A stretch of 44,983 bases of DNA from Acidobacteriaceae bacterium (lineage in GTDB: Bacteria; Acidobacteriota; Terriglobia; Terriglobales; Acidobacteriaceae), in assembly GCA_003151335.1 (NCBI GenBank), contig PLXE01000052.1:1-44983 (forward strand), in the 5' to 3' direction. Each line of letters begins with the position of its first letter. Positions within the stretch are counted from its first letter, which is position 1. The translations under genes were made by a program, and so were the position numbers. Below the pieces are notes generated by a model. That model was not told the origin of the DNA. It did no database searches and worked only from the letters and a program-made list of their open reading frames with translations. Shown here piece after piece: positions 1-9,601 of the stretch.

Positions 1-347
1 AAATGACCAGGGCGAGAAGCTGCCATGAAAGTAAGCGAATCTTTCAGCAGCCTCTTCAGCCGTGCCGCACCGGGTCAACAACGACTTGGGCTTCAGCCCC
101 TGAGGGACATGTTTTTGCAAGGGCTAAAGAGCGTGTGAGAACGTCTGTCGTCCCTACGGGACTCGGATCTATTTCCCACTCTACCCAGCACTCCGCCTGC
201 GGCTCCGTGCTGGGCTAAACTATTTCGCGCCTACGGCGCTGGGTTCTTGGCTGGCCTAATGCACTTCAGAACGATTTATGTGACGAGCGCTAGTTCCTTA
301 CTAGGAACGTCGGCGATTCCCGTGCCCTCACGCGCGCAAAGCATAGC
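1..347. repeat. Gene-free left edge made of palindromic intergenic repeats
   Basis: I see no credible gene here. Bases 49-113 hold a repeat with the pieces TTCAGCCGTGCCGCA and GGGCTTCAGCCCCTGAGG, which recur at about 30505-30560. Bases 150-183 hold a CCCTACGGGACTCGG repeat that returns at 42054-42084. Bases 184-214 form an 8-bp stem (CCCAGCAC at 184-191, GTGCTGGG at 207-214) followed by CTAAACTATTTCGC; close relatives lie at 41792-41843 and 41906-41945. In many dcw clusters ftsI ends just before murE, so the repeats may separate murE from ftsI lying outside the window. That last point is inference. Confidence 0.6.
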
Positions 348-353
348 TATAAT
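348..353 (+). promoter_or_regulatory. Probable -10 box for murE
   Basis: A perfect TATAAT lies 9 bases before the murE ATG at 363, so transcription would begin at or next to the start codon. No ribosome binding site is visible between box and ATG, and no good -35 box is seen. The stretch TATAATGCGGG is shared with the promoter of the membrane protein gene at 17774. Confidence 0.5.
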
Positions 354-362
354 GCGGGTAGA

Positions 363-1871
363 ATGGATTTTCTTCAGTTGCTGGAGGGCGCCGAATATCT
401 TGCCCAGCAAGGCAATCCGCAGATCGCCGGTCTCGACTACGACAGCCGGCGGGTGCAGCCCGGCTGGTGTTTCGTGGCCATCCACGGCGAGACCACCGAC
501 GGTAATGGCTACATCGATGCCGCGCTTAGCGCAGGGGCCGTTGCGGTTGTCAGTGACTCGTCACCGCCGCGGCCCGATGTCGCCTGGGCGCAGGTCCCAC
601 ACGGGCGGCGAGCGCTGGCGCGGCTTAGCGCAAACTTCTATGGCCGTCCTGCGGAACGGCTGTCGATTACCGGAATCACCGGCACCAACGGCAAGACGAC
701 GACAGCGTTCATCCTGAATGCCATGCTGCGCGCCGCCGGACGCAAGGCCGCCCTGGTGGGCACGGTGGAATATCGCATTGGCGACGAAGTCCTGCCCGCG
801 CCCCACACCACTCCCGAGGCGCTGGAGTTGAACCAGCTCTTTGCCCGCGCGCTGGAGGCAGGCTGCACCGAGGCGGTGATGGAAGTCTCGTCGCATGCCT
901 TGGAGCAGCAACGGGTTTACGGCGTGCCGTTCGACGTTGCCGTGTTCACCAATCTCACGCGCGACCATCTCGATTACCACGGCACCATGGAGCAGTATTT
1001 CGCTGCGAAGACGGTCCTGTTCACCGGCTTGGGGACCGAGCCGCCAAGGGCGGCGGTGATCAATGTCGAAGACGAATACGGTCAGCGCATCGTCAAGCTG
1101 CTCAAGAAGCAACAGGAGTTGATCACCTACGGCATTAACGGCGGCGATTTCCGCGCGAAAGATGTCAGCATCGAAAGGAACGGAACCAAATTCACCCTGG
1201 TGACGCCTGATGGTCAATATCCAATTTGGAGTCCGCTACTGGGGCGGGTCAACGTGCTGAACCTGATTGCCGCCTCCGCTGCTGCCTATGCGCGCAATGT
1301 TGAGCCGCGCGCCATGGTCCTGGCGGCTGATGAACTCGCCCAGGTGCCGGGGCGCTTCGAGCGAGTCGATCTTGGCCAACCCTTCACGGTGATTGTGGAT
1401 TACGCCCACACTGACGACGCGCTGCGTAACCTGACCGCAGTCGCGCGAGAATTCCTGGCACTGCGTGGAGGGCCGGGACGAGTCATCACCGTATTCGGAT
1501 GCGGCGGCGACCGCGATCGCAGCAAACGTCCGCTGATGGGCGAGGCCGCCGGCGCCGGCAGCGACTTCGTGGTGCTGACCAGCGACAATCCCCGCAGCGA
1601 GAATCCCCTCGACATCATGAACGACGCACTCCCGGGCTTGCAGCGTTCCGGCACTCGTTACACCTTGGAACCGGATCGAGCCAAAGCCATCGCCTTGGCC
1701 ATTCACGAGGCGCAGGGCGGTGATGTCGTTCTCATCGCCGGCAAGGGGCACGAAAAGGTCCAGGTCACGGCCGCGGGCGCCATCCCCTTCGACGATATCG
1801 AGGTGGCGCGGAACGCGCTGCGCGACACCGGTTACGCAACCATCCAACCAACGCAGTCAACAAAGTCATGA
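363..1871 (+). CDS. murE: UDP-N-acetylmuramoyl-tripeptide synthetase MurE
   Basis: MurE is the cytoplasmic ATP-dependent ligase that adds the third amino acid to UDP-MurNAc-L-Ala-D-Glu in peptidoglycan synthesis. The 502-residue length is normal for the family. The ATP-binding loop GTNGKTTT lies at residues 107-114, and a YFAAK motif carries the lysine that is carbamylated in Mur ligases. The motif DNPR at residues 408-411 is the signature of enzymes that add meso-diaminopimelate, so that substrate is inferred. murE opens the cluster visible here; its stop codon overlaps the murF start by 4 bases, which suggests coupled translation. The start at 363 follows a TATAAT box by 9 bases. Confidence 0.95.
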   Translation: MDFLQLLEGAEYLAQQGNPQIAGLDYDSRRVQPGWCFVAIHGETTDGNGYIDAALSAGAVAVVSDSSPPRPDVAWAQVPHGRRALARLSANFYGRPAERLSITGITGTNGKTTTAFILNAMLRAAGRKAALVGTVEYRIGDEVLPAPHTTPEALELNQLFARALEAGCTEAVMEVSSHALEQQRVYGVPFDVAVFTNLTRDHLDYHGTMEQYFAAKTVLFTGLGTEPPRAAVINVEDEYGQRIVKLLKKQQELITYGINGGDFRAKDVSIERNGTKFTLVTPDGQYPIWSPLLGRVNVLNLIAASAAAYARNVEPRAMVLAADELAQVPGRFERVDLGQPFTVIVDYAHTDDALRNLTAVAREFLALRGGPGRVITVFGCGGDRDRSKRPLMGEAAGAGSDFVVLTSDNPRSENPLDIMNDALPGLQRSGTRYTLEPDRAKAIALAIHEAQGGDVVLIAGKGHEKVQVTAAGAIPFDDIEVARNALRDTGYATIQPTQSTKS

Positions 1872-3256
1872 AGCTAAGCCTGTCGCGCGCCGCCGAATTC
1901 ATGCAGGCCACCGGCGAATTTGATCCTGCCACGGTGGCCAGCGGCTATTCCATCGATTCGCGCACTTTGCTGCCGGGCGATCTGTTCTTTGCGGTCCGCG
2001 GCGAGCGGCTGGACGGCCATGATTTTGTCGAGGCGGCGCTCGCCAAGGGTGCGGTCGGTGCTGTCATTAGCAAGGACCAGACCGCGCGGTTCGCGCAGAA
2101 GCATCAGATCTTGGCGGTGGAGGACCCACTTCTCGCATTGCAACGGCTCGCCGCCGCAGTCCGCCGGTTGTGGGGAAAGCCACTCATCGCCGTGACCGGG
2201 TCAGCGGGCAAGACGACAACGAAAGAGGCCATCGCGCATGTGCTGGGCACAAAGCATGATGTACTGAAGTCGCAAGGCAATTTGAACAATCATTTCGGCA
2301 TGCCGCTGCAATTGCTCAAGCTGGAGCCGGAGCACGACATTGCCGTGCTCGAGATGGGGATGTCGCACGCCGGCGAGATCACTGCACTCGCCAGGCTGGC
2401 CCAGCCGGATTGCGGTGTCGTGACCATGGTCGCTCCCGTGCACCTGGAGTTTTTTGAGTCCATCGCGGCCATCGCGCGCGCCAAGTACGAACTCATACAG
2501 TCGCTTCCCGCCGGCGGTATCGCGGTGTTGAATGCTGACGATGAGTACGTTTCGCAGTTTGGCCGAGACTTCCACGGGAAAGTCGTCACCTTCGGATTGG
2601 GAATTCATCAGCCGGCTGACGTATCGGCGCGAAAGGTTGAATCGCGCGGCCCGCTGGGCTCGGTGTTCGAAATTGTGGCGGATGGCGAGCATGTTCCGGC
2701 GGCGCTGGCCCTGTTGGGCGAGCACAGCATCTACAATGCGCTGGCGGCGGTCGCCGTCGGATTGCAGTATGGAGTGCCGCTGCGCGTAGCCGCCGAGTCG
2801 CTTGCCACCCTGGCGCCCGGGGACAAGCGCGGAGAAATCCTTAACTACGCGGGCGCGACTATCATTAACGATTGCTACAATTCCAATCCGAAGGCCCTCG
2901 ACAGCATGGTCCGGTCGCTGGCCCAGATTCCCGCCCGGCGCCGCATCGTAGTCGCCGGTGAGATGCTGGAACTCGGTCCTGCGGCTGACGCCATGCACCG
3001 CGAGTCCGGACAAAACATGGCGAAGCGCGGAATCGACAGGTTGCTGGGGGTCCGAGGATTGGCGAAGTCGATGGTAGAAGCGGCAGTCGAAGCGGGGGTG
3101 AACGCGGAGTTCGTCAACACGCCGCAAGAGGCCGCCGATTGGTTGCGGCGCGAGGTCAAAGCCGGCGATGTAGTCTTGCTCAAGGCATCGCGCGGCGTGC
3201 GCCTGGAGCGCGCGCTGGAAGCCTGGGTGGGTAAACCGACGGAGGCTGCACATTAG
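1868..3256 (+). CDS. murF: UDP-N-acetylmuramoyl-tripeptide--D-alanyl-D-alanine ligase MurF
   Basis: MurF adds the D-Ala-D-Ala dipeptide to the UDP-MurNAc tripeptide, the last cytoplasmic step of precursor synthesis. The 462-residue protein has the ATP loop TGSAGKTTT at residues 110-118, the central-domain motif EMGMSHAGEI, and the C-terminal-domain motif NDCYNSNPKA typical of MurF. Its ATG overlaps the murE stop codon. About 40 bases separate its stop from mraY. No ligase making D-Ala-D-Ala (Ddl) is encoded in this window, so the substrate must come from a gene elsewhere. Confidence 0.95.
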   Translation: MKLSLSRAAEFMQATGEFDPATVASGYSIDSRTLLPGDLFFAVRGERLDGHDFVEAALAKGAVGAVISKDQTARFAQKHQILAVEDPLLALQRLAAAVRRLWGKPLIAVTGSAGKTTTKEAIAHVLGTKHDVLKSQGNLNNHFGMPLQLLKLEPEHDIAVLEMGMSHAGEITALARLAQPDCGVVTMVAPVHLEFFESIAAIARAKYELIQSLPAGGIAVLNADDEYVSQFGRDFHGKVVTFGLGIHQPADVSARKVESRGPLGSVFEIVADGEHVPAALALLGEHSIYNALAAVAVGLQYGVPLRVAAESLATLAPGDKRGEILNYAGATIINDCYNSNPKALDSMVRSLAQIPARRRIVVAGEMLELGPAADAMHRESGQNMAKRGIDRLLGVRGLAKSMVEAAVEAGVNAEFVNTPQEAADWLRREVKAGDVVLLKASRGVRLERALEAWVGKPTEAAH

Positions 3257-3295
3257 GATTGCAGCTCCGGCATAACGTTCAGAACGGGGAAGAAT

Positions 3296-4432
3296 TTGCT
3301 CTATTGGTTGCTGTACCAGAAGGGTTTTCTCGTCTTTCATGTCGGCCCGTTCCGAATCTTTCGCTATTTGACCTTCCGCACTGCGTTCGCGAGCCTCACC
3401 GCATTGTTTATCGGCCTGATCATTGGCCCGGCGGTGGTCCGCCGCCTGCGTGAATTCCAGATCGGCCAGTACATCCGCGAAGACGGCCCCAAGGACCACC
3501 TGAAGAAAGCGGGCACCCCCACCATGGGCGGCCTGCTGATTGTGGTGGGCATGATTGTCCCAACTTTGTTGTGGGCCGACCTCAGCAACCGCTTCGTATG
3601 GATTGCCGTTTTGGCGACGCTGGCCTTCGGCGCCATCGGCTTCACCGACGACTACTTGAAGGTGGTCCACCGCCGCAACCTCGGCCTAACCGCGCGCGCC
3701 AAGTTGTCCTACCAGTTTCTGGCGGCTTTCACGATCGGCGCGATCTTCGCTGGCCTGGAAACCCATGGACTCTACTCCACCCGCCTGATTGTCCCTTTCC
3801 TTAAGCATTTCCGGCCAGACCTGGTGATCGACCGATTGCATCACGGCTACCTTTCGCCAATCGCATTTCTGCCGTTCCTCGCGTTCGTGGCCATCATTCT
3901 GGTGGGCTCCAGCAATGCCGTGAATCTCACCGATGGTCTGGATGGATTGGCGATTGGCTGCACCGTGATTGCCGCCGGCGCGCTTACCGTCCTCACGTAT
4001 GTCAGCGGCCACGCCGTGTTTGCCGATTACCTCGAGCTTTCCAAGATGCCCCAGGTTTCGGAGGTGACCATTTTCTGCGGTTCGATGGTCGGCTCCGCCA
4101 TCGGTTTTCTCTGGTATAACGCGCATCCCGCAGAAATCTTCATGGGCGATGTCGGCTCGCTGGCACTGGGCGGCGCCATCGGGACCGTGGCCGTCATCAT
4201 CAAGCAGGAACTGCTGCTGCCGTTCATCGGCGGCATCTTCGTGATTGAGGCGCTCTCGGTCATTCTTCAGGTGGGCTCCTACAAGCTGCGGAGGAAGCGC
4301 ATTTTCAAGATGGCGCCCATCCACCACCATTTTGAGCTGATGGGCTGGAGCGAGTCGAAGGTGATCGTGCGCTTCTGGATTGCCTCGCTGGTGTTTGCAC
4401 TCTTTGCTCTCACCACCTTGAAGTTGCGCTAG
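3296..4432 (+). CDS. mraY: Phospho-N-acetylmuramoyl-pentapeptide transferase MraY
   Basis: MraY is the integral membrane enzyme that transfers phospho-MurNAc-pentapeptide to undecaprenyl phosphate, making lipid I. The 378-residue protein starts like known MraY proteins (LYWLLYQKGF) from a TTG codon preceded by a GGGGAAGA ribosome site. Visible family motifs are GTPTMGG, the aspartate pair in GFTDDY, NLTDGLDGLA, FMGDVGSLALGG and the histidine cluster PIHHHFE near the C-terminus. About ten hydrophobic segments are seen. It lies between murF and murD in the usual order. Confidence 0.95.
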   Translation: MLYWLLYQKGFLVFHVGPFRIFRYLTFRTAFASLTALFIGLIIGPAVVRRLREFQIGQYIREDGPKDHLKKAGTPTMGGLLIVVGMIVPTLLWADLSNRFVWIAVLATLAFGAIGFTDDYLKVVHRRNLGLTARAKLSYQFLAAFTIGAIFAGLETHGLYSTRLIVPFLKHFRPDLVIDRLHHGYLSPIAFLPFLAFVAIILVGSSNAVNLTDGLDGLAIGCTVIAAGALTVLTYVSGHAVFADYLELSKMPQVSEVTIFCGSMVGSAIGFLWYNAHPAEIFMGDVGSLALGGAIGTVAVIIKQELLLPFIGGIFVIEALSVILQVGSYKLRRKRIFKMAPIHHHFELMGWSESKVIVRFWIASLVFALFALTTLKLR

Positions 4433-4453
4433 AGGCCCGGCAAACGTGGCACA

Positions 4454-5878
4454 ATGGCGACGCGAGCGGAATCTGTGATGGACGTTAACGGCAAACGCGT
4501 GCTGGTGGTTGGGCTGGGCAAGTCAGGCGTGGCCAGTGCGCTCTTCCTGGAGAAGCGCGGCGCGCGAGTTACCGTGTCCGACGCCAAATCGCCCGATCAG
4601 CTCCGTCACGAAATTCCGCTGCTGCTCGATCAGGGCATCACCGTCGAAACCGGGCAGCATAGCGAACGCACCTTCCGCGATCAGGACCTGATCGTCATCA
4701 GTCCGGGTGTGCCCTTCGATGTTCCCCAACTGGTGCAGGCGCGCGCGTTGGGCATCCCTGTGATCGGCGAGGTGGAACTCGCTGCGCGCTTCCTGAAAGG
4801 CAAAATCATTGCCATCACCGGCTCCAATGGCAAGACCACGACGACCGCGCTGGCGGGCGGAATTATTGCGGCTGGCGGTGGGAAGGCGCTGGTCGGCGGA
4901 AACATCGGAACGCCGGCAATTACTTTCGTCGAGAGTTCCACCGAAGACACTTGGGTGGTGCTGGAGATCAGCAGCTTTCAACTGGAGACCATCGAGAGCT
5001 TTCACCCGCGCATTGCAGTGGTGTTGAACGTCACCCCCGATCATCTTGACCGGCACCATTCGTTTGAAAATTACGCCGCCGCCAAGACTCGTGTTTTCGA
5101 GAACCAGACGGCGAACGATTTCGCCGTGCTGAATGCGGACAACCAGCCTTGCGTCGAGATGGCTTCCGCTGCGAAGGCACCCGTCTTCTGGTTCAGCCGA
5201 TTGAAGGAAGTCACGAGCGGGGCATTCGTCCGTGCTGGGCAAATCGTCTGGCGCGACAGCCGCGGCAATCGCGAGATCATGCCTGCCAAAGATATTTCGC
5301 TCAAGGGCGCGCACAATCTGGAGAATGTGCTGGCGGCAGTCTGTGTCGGAATGTTGGCCGCAGTCGAACCCGCACAGATCCGTCGCGCGGTTTCCGAGTT
5401 CAAGGCGGTAGAGCATCGCCTGGAGTATGTGGCTACGGTCCGTGGCGTCGAGTATTACAACGATTCCAAAGCCACCAATGTGGACGCGACCATCAAGGCG
5501 TTAGAGTCGTTCCCCGGCCGCATTCACCTTATTCTGGGCGGCAAGGACAAGGGCAGCGACTACGGCGTGCTGAATGCATTGCTCAAGGAGCGAGTGAAGC
5601 GCGTCTATACCATCGGTGCGGCCGCGGCCAAGATCGAGTCGCAAGTGCAGGGAACTGAGATTGCGAGCGTCGGGACGCTGGAGGTCGCGGTCAAGCGCGC
5701 CAGCGAGTCCGCCAGTGCGGGCGATGTGGTGTTGCTGGCTCCCGCCTGCGCCAGCTTCGATCAGTTTGACAGCTACGAACACCGCGGACGAATCTTCAAG
5801 GACCTGGTTCGCCAGTTGGCATTGCGGGAACAGCAGCGCGAGCAGGTGGGCAGCACGGCGCGCGGAGGCAACGAATAA
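4454..5878 (+). CDS. murD: UDP-N-acetylmuramoylalanine--D-glutamate ligase MurD
   Basis: MurD adds D-glutamate to UDP-MurNAc-L-Ala in the cytoplasm. The 474-residue protein has the N-terminal motif VLVVGLGKSGVA, the ATP loop TGSNGKTTTTAL, NVTPDHLDRH in the central domain and YYNDSKATN in the C-terminal domain, all typical of MurD. An alternative ATG at 4478, nine codons in, is preceded by GGA at a workable distance and lies close to the first conserved motif, so it may be the true start. The last base of the stop codon is the first base of the ftsW ATG. Confidence 0.95.
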   Translation: MATRAESVMDVNGKRVLVVGLGKSGVASALFLEKRGARVTVSDAKSPDQLRHEIPLLLDQGITVETGQHSERTFRDQDLIVISPGVPFDVPQLVQARALGIPVIGEVELAARFLKGKIIAITGSNGKTTTTALAGGIIAAGGGKALVGGNIGTPAITFVESSTEDTWVVLEISSFQLETIESFHPRIAVVLNVTPDHLDRHHSFENYAAAKTRVFENQTANDFAVLNADNQPCVEMASAAKAPVFWFSRLKEVTSGAFVRAGQIVWRDSRGNREIMPAKDISLKGAHNLENVLAAVCVGMLAAVEPAQIRRAVSEFKAVEHRLEYVATVRGVEYYNDSKATNVDATIKALESFPGRIHLILGGKDKGSDYGVLNALLKERVKRVYTIGAAAAKIESQVQGTEIASVGTLEVAVKRASESASAGDVVLLAPACASFDQFDSYEHRGRIFKDLVRQLALREQQREQVGSTARGGNE

Positions 5879-6969
5879 TGGCCAAGCGGGTCAGCGTGGA
5901 TAAGTGGCTGTTCACGGTTACGCTGTTGCTTGTCTTTATTGGACTGATCATGGTCTTCAGCGCCTCGGCGGTGATGGCGAAGGAGCGCTTCGGTTCGCCC
6001 TACGGTTTCCTGCTGCGGCAGATGGCGTGGGCGGGCGCCGGCCTGGCGGCCATGATCGTGATCATGCACATCGACTACCGCAAATACCGGCGGGCGTCGG
6101 TGGTGTTCACCTTCCTGGGCTTTACCTCGCTGCTGCTGATCGCGGTTTTCCTGTTTCGCGATTCCCACAATACGCACCGCTGGATCAAGCTTGGCGGCTT
6201 CTCCTTGCAACCTTCGGAACTGGCGAAACCCGCAATCATTTTTTATCTCGCATACTTTCTGGAGTCGCGCTGGCAACAGATCACCGACTGGAAGAACGTG
6301 CTGCTGCCGGCCGCCGCTCCGGTAATCTTGTTCGCCCTGCTCATTGTGAAGGAGCCCGACCTCGGCACCGCCATCGCCTGCCTGGCCATCTCCGCCGCCG
6401 TATTGTTCGTGGCGGGGATGAACATGAAATATCTGGGATACGCATTCGTCGCGTCGCTGTTGCCGCTGTACTTCCTGGTGGTTCGCGTGCCGTGGCGCTG
6501 GGCGCGCATGCAGGCCTTCCTCGATCCTTTTAAGGATCCGCAGGGCAAAGGCTTCCACATTATCCAGTCGATGATCGCCGTCAGCACCGGAGGCCTGACC
6601 GGCTTGGGGCTGATGGAAGGCAAGCAAAAACTGTTCTACCTGCCCGAGCCGCATACGGATTTCATCTTCGCGGTCACCGCGGAAGAGCTGGGCTTGTGGG
6701 GGTCGCTCTTGGTGGTCACGCTGTTCGGCATTTTCCTGTATCGCGGCATCCGCACCGCGCTGCGCACCGATGACATGTTCGGCAAGTTTCTGGCGACCGG
6801 CTTCACCGCGATGGTGGTGGTGCAGGCCCTGTTCAACATCAGCGTGGTGCTTGCCATGATGCCGGCCAAGGGAATTCCGCTGCCGTTCATCTCCTACGGC
6901 GGCTCTTCGCTGTTCATCACTCTGGCCAGTGTCGGAGTGCTGCTCAACATCACCCAACAGACGGACTAG
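5878..6969 (+). CDS. ftsW: Septal peptidoglycan polymerase FtsW (SEDS family)
   Basis: FtsW belongs to the SEDS family of membrane glycosyltransferases that polymerise lipid II at the division septum with a partner class B PBP. The 363-residue protein has about ten membrane segments. It shows SEDS motifs such as GLIMVFSAS in the first membrane segment, KEPDLGTAI in the middle, ITAEELG-like [10 protein letters not shown], and [13 protein letters not shown] near the end. Membership of the dcw cluster between murD and murG favours FtsW over RodA. It overlaps murD by one base and is followed after 2 bases by murG. Confidence 0.93.
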   Translation: MAKRVSVDKWLFTVTLLLVFIGLIMVFSASAVMAKERFGSPYGFLLRQMAWAGAGLAAMIVIMHIDYRKYRRASVVFTFLGFTSLLLIAVFLFRDSHNTHRWIKLGGFSLQPSELAKPAIIFYLAYFLESRWQQITDWKNVLLPAAAPVILFALLIVKEPDLGTAIACLAISAAVLFVAGMNMKYLGYAFVASLLPLYFLVVRVPWRWARMQAFLDPFKDPQGKGFHIIQSMIAVSTGGLTGLGLMEGKQKLFYLPEPHTDFIFAVTAEELGLWGSLLVVTLFGIFLYRGIRTALRTDDMFGKFLATGFTAMVVVQALFNISVVLAMMPAKGIPLPFISYGGSSLFITLASVGVLLNITQQTD

Positions 6970-6971
6970 CC

Positions 6972-8057
6972 ATGCGTGTGATCCTGGCTGGAGGCGGAAC
7001 CGGCGGACATGTTATTCCTGCATTAGCCATTGCGCAGGAATTGCGTTCGCGCTACCACGCGGAGGTGCTGTTCGTCGGCACGCAGCGAGGCATCGAGACC
7101 CGCCTGGTTCCGGCGGCGGGATTCCAACTGCATCTCATCCAGGTTGGCGCGCTGAATCGCGTGGATCTCGCGACCCGGCTCAAGACTCTGCTGGATCTTC
7201 CGCGCGCCTTGATGGAGTCCGCGAAGCTGATCCGCGAATTTCGGCCCGATGTCATGATTGGCGTGGGCGGTTACGCCTCGGGCCCGGCGATGCTGACGGC
7301 GGCCATGATGAGCGTGCCCACGATTGCCTTCGAACCTAACGTGGTCCCCGGTTTCGCCAATCGCATGGTTGCTCCCATGGTGAGTGCGGCGGCGGTGCAC
7401 TTCGAGGCGACGTGTCATTACTTTCGCAATTGCCATGTGACCGGGGTGCCGGTGCGGCAGGAGTTCTTCCATGTTCCAGTGCGTCCCACGAATATGCGTC
7501 CTACGCTGCTGGTGTTTGGCGGCAGTCAAGGCGCACACGCCATCAACCAGGCCGTGTTGGACGCTCTGCCAAAACTGATGGAGGCGGTGCCGGGAATCCA
7601 CGTCATCCATCAGACCGGCGAGACAGATTACGTTCCCGCCCAGGAAGTTTATTTGCGCACCATGATTTCGGCGGAGGTGTCGCCTTTCATCGATGACATG
7701 CCCGGTGCGTTCGCCCGTGCCGACCTGCTGGTGTGCCGCTCCGGCGCCAGCACCGTCGCCGAAATCACGGCGGCAGGGAAGCCCGCTATCTTCGTTCCTT
7801 TGCCAACCGCCGCCGCCGACCACCAGACCCAGAATGCGGCGACGCTCGCCGATGGCGGCGCCGCCCGCTTGTTACCGCAGTCTGAACTTTCCAGCGACCG
7901 CCTGGTGAACGAGATTGCCGAACTGTTGCGCGACCGCGCGCGGTTGGCGGCGATGGCGGAGGCGGCGCGTCGCTTTGCTCACCCGGATGCAGCCGCCAGG
8001 ATCGCAGCGCTCGCGGCCCGCGCCGCTGGCGTCCAAAGCCAGCACGCTGTAGCCTAG
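6972..8057 (+). CDS. murG: Lipid II synthase MurG (GlcNAc transferase)
   Basis: MurG is a peripheral membrane glycosyltransferase (family 28) that adds GlcNAc from UDP-GlcNAc to lipid I, making lipid II. The 361-residue protein begins with the glycine-rich loop [16 protein letters not shown]. It has the second glycine loop [11 protein letters not shown] and the donor-binding region [19 protein letters not shown]. The start lies 2 bases after the ftsW stop. The C-terminus is alanine- and arginine-rich and ends 15 bases before murC. Confidence 0.95.
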   Translation: MRVILAGGGTGGHVIPALAIAQELRSRYHAEVLFVGTQRGIETRLVPAAGFQLHLIQVGALNRVDLATRLKTLLDLPRALMESAKLIREFRPDVMIGVGGYASGPAMLTAAMMSVPTIAFEPNVVPGFANRMVAPMVSAAAVHFEATCHYFRNCHVTGVPVRQEFFHVPVRPTNMRPTLLVFGGSQGAHAINQAVLDALPKLMEAVPGIHVIHQTGETDYVPAQEVYLRTMISAEVSPFIDDMPGAFARADLLVCRSGASTVAEITAAGKPAIFVPLPTAAADHQTQNAATLADGGAARLLPQSELSSDRLVNEIAELLRDRARLAAMAEAARRFAHPDAAARIAALAARAAGVQSQHAVA

Positions 8058-8072
8058 TGATTCGTCTCCCGC

Positions 8073-9479
8073 ATGTTTGCAAAAATCCAACGCGTCCATT
8101 TTGTCGGAATCGGCGGCATCGGTATGAGCGGTATCGCCGAGGTGCTGCTCAATCTCGGCTACAAGGTGTCCGGCTCCGACCTGAAGCCGTCGCCGGTCAC
8201 CCATCGCCTGGTTGCAATGGGGGCCGTTATCTGCGGCGGGCATCGCGCAGAAAATATAGTCGGCGCCGAAGTAGTGATTACCAGCTCGGCCATCACCCGC
8301 GACAATGCCGAAGTCGTCGCCGCGCACCAGCAGCATATTCCGGTCATTCAGCGCGCCGAAATGTTGGCGGAATTGATGCGCCTGAAATACGGCATCGCCG
8401 TCGCCGGCATGCACGGCAAGACCACGACCACTTCGATGATCGCGGCGGTGTTGGCTGCGGGCGGTCTCGATCCCACGGTTGTCGTCGGAGGCCGCGTGGA
8501 CGCGATGGGCTCCAATGCGCGGCTCGGGAAATCGCAATACCTGGTAGCGGAGGCCGACGAAAGCGATCGCTCCTTCCTGAAACTCTCGCCGATTCTCGCC
8601 GTGGTCACCAACCTTGACCGTGAACACATGGACTGCTATCGCAACATGGAAGACGTGGAGCAGACCTTCCTGAAGTTCATGGACTTGGTGCCCTTCTACG
8701 GGATGGTTGTCGCCTGCAATGACAACGACGATCTGCGCCGGCTGCTGCCCGCGGTGCAACGGCGGACCCTGACTTATGGAACGCATGACCAATCCGACTT
8801 CCTGATTTCGAATGTGCATTGCGGCCCGCGCAAAGATTCTGCGGCGCTGAGCAGCTTTCACGTCAGCTATCGCGGAAGTTCGCTGGGCGAATTCCATCTG
8901 CGCGTTCCCGGAGAACACAATGTGCGGAATGCAACCGCGGCGATTGCGGTGGGGATCGGGCTCGACGTGCCGGTCGAGGACATCCGGCAGGCGCTGCAAA
9001 ACTTTGACGGAGTGGATCGCCGCTTTCAGAGGCTCGGCAGCGCCGGTGGCGTCACCGTGGTTGACGATTATGGGCACCATCCCACGGAGATTCGCGCCAC
9101 GCTGGCGGCGGCGCGCCAATGCGGATTCGGCAAGGTGCATGTCATCTTCCAGCCGCACCGCTACACCCGCACCCAACTACTGCTGGAGGAATTTTCAACC
9201 GCCTTCCGCGCCGCGGATTCGGTCATCGTGCTCGATATTTACCCAGCGCATGAGCCGCCTATCCCAGGAATTACTGGCGAGATGCTGGCGGACCGCATCA
9301 CGGAAGTTGGCGGGCAGGAAGCGCTCTACGCTTCTTCGTTTGCCGAAGCGGTGAAGCTGGCGGCGAGCGCGGCGATGCCAGGTGACATGATTCTGACGCT
9401 AGGCGCGGGAAGTGTTTCGCATCTTGCGCCGCAGGTGTTGGAGGAACTGGAGAGTCAGAGGGCGAACAGCATCGGATAA
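8073..9479 (+). CDS. murC: UDP-N-acetylmuramate--L-alanine ligase MurC
   Basis: MurC adds L-alanine to UDP-MurNAc, the first peptide step of the cytoplasmic pathway. The 468-residue protein has the N-terminal motif HFVGIGGIGMSGIAEVL, the ATP loop GMHGKTTTTSM, EADESDRSF in the central domain and DDYGHHPTEI at the start of the C-terminal domain, all family signatures. It is the last mur gene in the row. murB, which makes UDP-MurNAc and often follows murC, is not present here. Confidence 0.95.
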   Translation: MFAKIQRVHFVGIGGIGMSGIAEVLLNLGYKVSGSDLKPSPVTHRLVAMGAVICGGHRAENIVGAEVVITSSAITRDNAEVVAAHQQHIPVIQRAEMLAELMRLKYGIAVAGMHGKTTTTSMIAAVLAAGGLDPTVVVGGRVDAMGSNARLGKSQYLVAEADESDRSFLKLSPILAVVTNLDREHMDCYRNMEDVEQTFLKFMDLVPFYGMVVACNDNDDLRRLLPAVQRRTLTYGTHDQSDFLISNVHCGPRKDSAALSSFHVSYRGSSLGEFHLRVPGEHNVRNATAAIAVGIGLDVPVEDIRQALQNFDGVDRRFQRLGSAGGVTVVDDYGHHPTEIRATLAAARQCGFGKVHVIFQPHRYTRTQLLLEEFSTAFRAADSVIVLDIYPAHEPPIPGITGEMLADRITEVGGQEALYASSFAEAVKLAASAAMPGDMILTLGAGSVSHLAPQVLEELESQRANSIG

Positions 9480-9551
9480 GGGCGCGTGGATTTTCGGAAA
9501 CGATCAACATCCTGACGACGCTTCGCAACCGAGTTTGAAACGAAATTGACA

Positions 9552-9577
9552 CGAGTGCCGATGATTCTCAGCACTCG
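9552..9577. terminator. Possible hairpin between converging murC and reductase genes
   Basis: CGAGTGC at 9552-9558 and GCACTCG at 9571-9577 form a perfect 7-bp stem with a 12-base loop. It stands between the murC stop and the end of the converging reductase gene. No clear T-run follows on either strand, so it is only a weak terminator candidate. Confidence 0.35.
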
Positions 9578-9601
9578 CGACATCGTGAGGAACGGTCAGG
9601 T

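Noticed and set aside
2201-3670. Long open frame of 489 codons on the minus strand across murF and mraY
   Set aside because: It is the complement of two certain genes; the translation is rich in Arg, Gln and His with no domain, as expected for the antisense of GC-rich genes.
5773-9176. Long minus-strand open frames across ftsW, murG and murC
   Set aside because: Antisense shadows of well-identified genes with no family motif and no ribosome site.
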